5,127 nt of DNA from Paracoccaceae bacterium (GTDB taxonomy: Bacteria; Pseudomonadota; Alphaproteobacteria; Rhodobacterales; Rhodobacteraceae). The notes below the pieces were generated by a model. The model was not told the DNA's origin. It saw only the letters and a program-made list of their open reading frames with translations, and did not search any database. Positions 4,816-5,127 of this stretch are shown here, in pieces. The translations under genes were made by a program, and so were the position numbers. The stretch is from assembly GCA_027069385.1 (NCBI GenBank), contig JALXER010000234.1, forward strand, positions 1-5,127, in the 5' to 3' direction. Every line of letters begins with the position of its first letter. Position 1 is the first letter of the stretch.

Positions 4816-5127
4816 ATGGACAATATCGACGGGCTGAAGGCCAGAATTCTGAACCAGGTGGCGGATGCTGCCGATGAACCGGCACTGGAGTCGGTGCGGC
4901 TTGCGGCGGTTGGCAAGAAGGGAGAGGTCAGCCTGATGATGCGCGGCCTCGGCAAGATGACTCCCGAGGAAAAAAAGGTTGCCGGTCCGGCGCTGAATGC
5001 CCTCAAGAACGAGATCAACTCGGCCCTTGCCGCGCGCAAGGCGGCGCTGGCCGATGCGGCGCTGGATGAACGCCTGCGCGGCGAATGGCTGGATGTCACC
5101 GCCCCGTCGCGCCCCGCGCCCCAAGGC
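4816..5127 (+). CDS. pheS: Phenylalanyl-tRNA synthetase alpha subunit (N-terminal part)
   Basis: The first 104 codons are present and open to the window edge, so the gene is truncated by the window and not broken. PheS pairs with PheT in a cytoplasmic alpha2-beta2 enzyme that charges tRNA-Phe. The visible part is the N-terminal antiparallel coiled-coil arm that contacts tRNA, with the family pattern LAAVGKKGEVS (29-39), LGKMTPEEKK (45-54), GPALNALKNEI (57-67) and LRGEWLDVTAPSRP (87-100). The catalytic domain would lie to the right. GGGG at 4805-4808 is a ribosome site 7 bases before the ATG. The gene diverges from the RTX-like gene across 123 bases. Confidence 0.95.
   Translation, partial: MDNIDGLKARILNQVADAADEPALESVRLAAVGKKGEVSLMMRGLGKMTPEEKKVAGPALNALKNEINSALAARKAALADAALDERLRGEWLDVTAPSRPAPQG

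Overview
The window looks like the chromosome of an alphaproteobacterium, most likely of the Rhodobacteraceae (Roseobacter group). This rests on recognition of the protein sequences (pyruvate kinase, L35, L20, the PheS N-terminus, a DUF1244 protein), the GC-rich and GC3-biased codons, and a CtrA-type TTAA-N7-TTAA box. No database search was possible.

Left arm (1-1358): a minus-strand pair, an N-formylglutamate amidohydrolase-family protein (1194-430) followed by a small DUF1244 protein (437-141). Their reading frames overlap by 8 bases, so they are probably translated together. The first 140 bases hold no gene I can support, only a G-rich stem-loop. A 164-bp divergent intergenic region separates the pair from pyk and carries a candidate pyk promoter, a 16-bp near-palindrome and a CG run.

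Centre (1359-3830): plus-strand housekeeping block of pyk (pyruvate kinase, 485 aa), an uncharacterised 74-aa two-helix membrane protein, rpmI (L35) and rplT (L20), ended by a clear intrinsic terminator at 3804-3830. rpmI and rplT are 11 bases apart and form a standard ribosomal-protein operon with a short leader.

Right arm (3831-5127): a 232-bp non-coding stretch packed with perfect short palindromes, then a minus-strand gene for a small, very acidic RTX-like protein (209 aa) built from two diverged copies of a domain of about 90-100 residues. A second divergent intergenic region carries a good CtrA box and an exact 9-bp inverted repeat. The window ends inside pheS (first 104 codons, plus strand). 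The L35-L20-PheS order is commonly contiguous in bacteria, so the palindrome cluster and RTX-like gene look like accessory material placed between rplT and pheS.

Most of the window is ordinary core genome. The parts that deserve a second look are the duplicated RTX-like protein, its probable CtrA control, and the palindrome cluster beside it.
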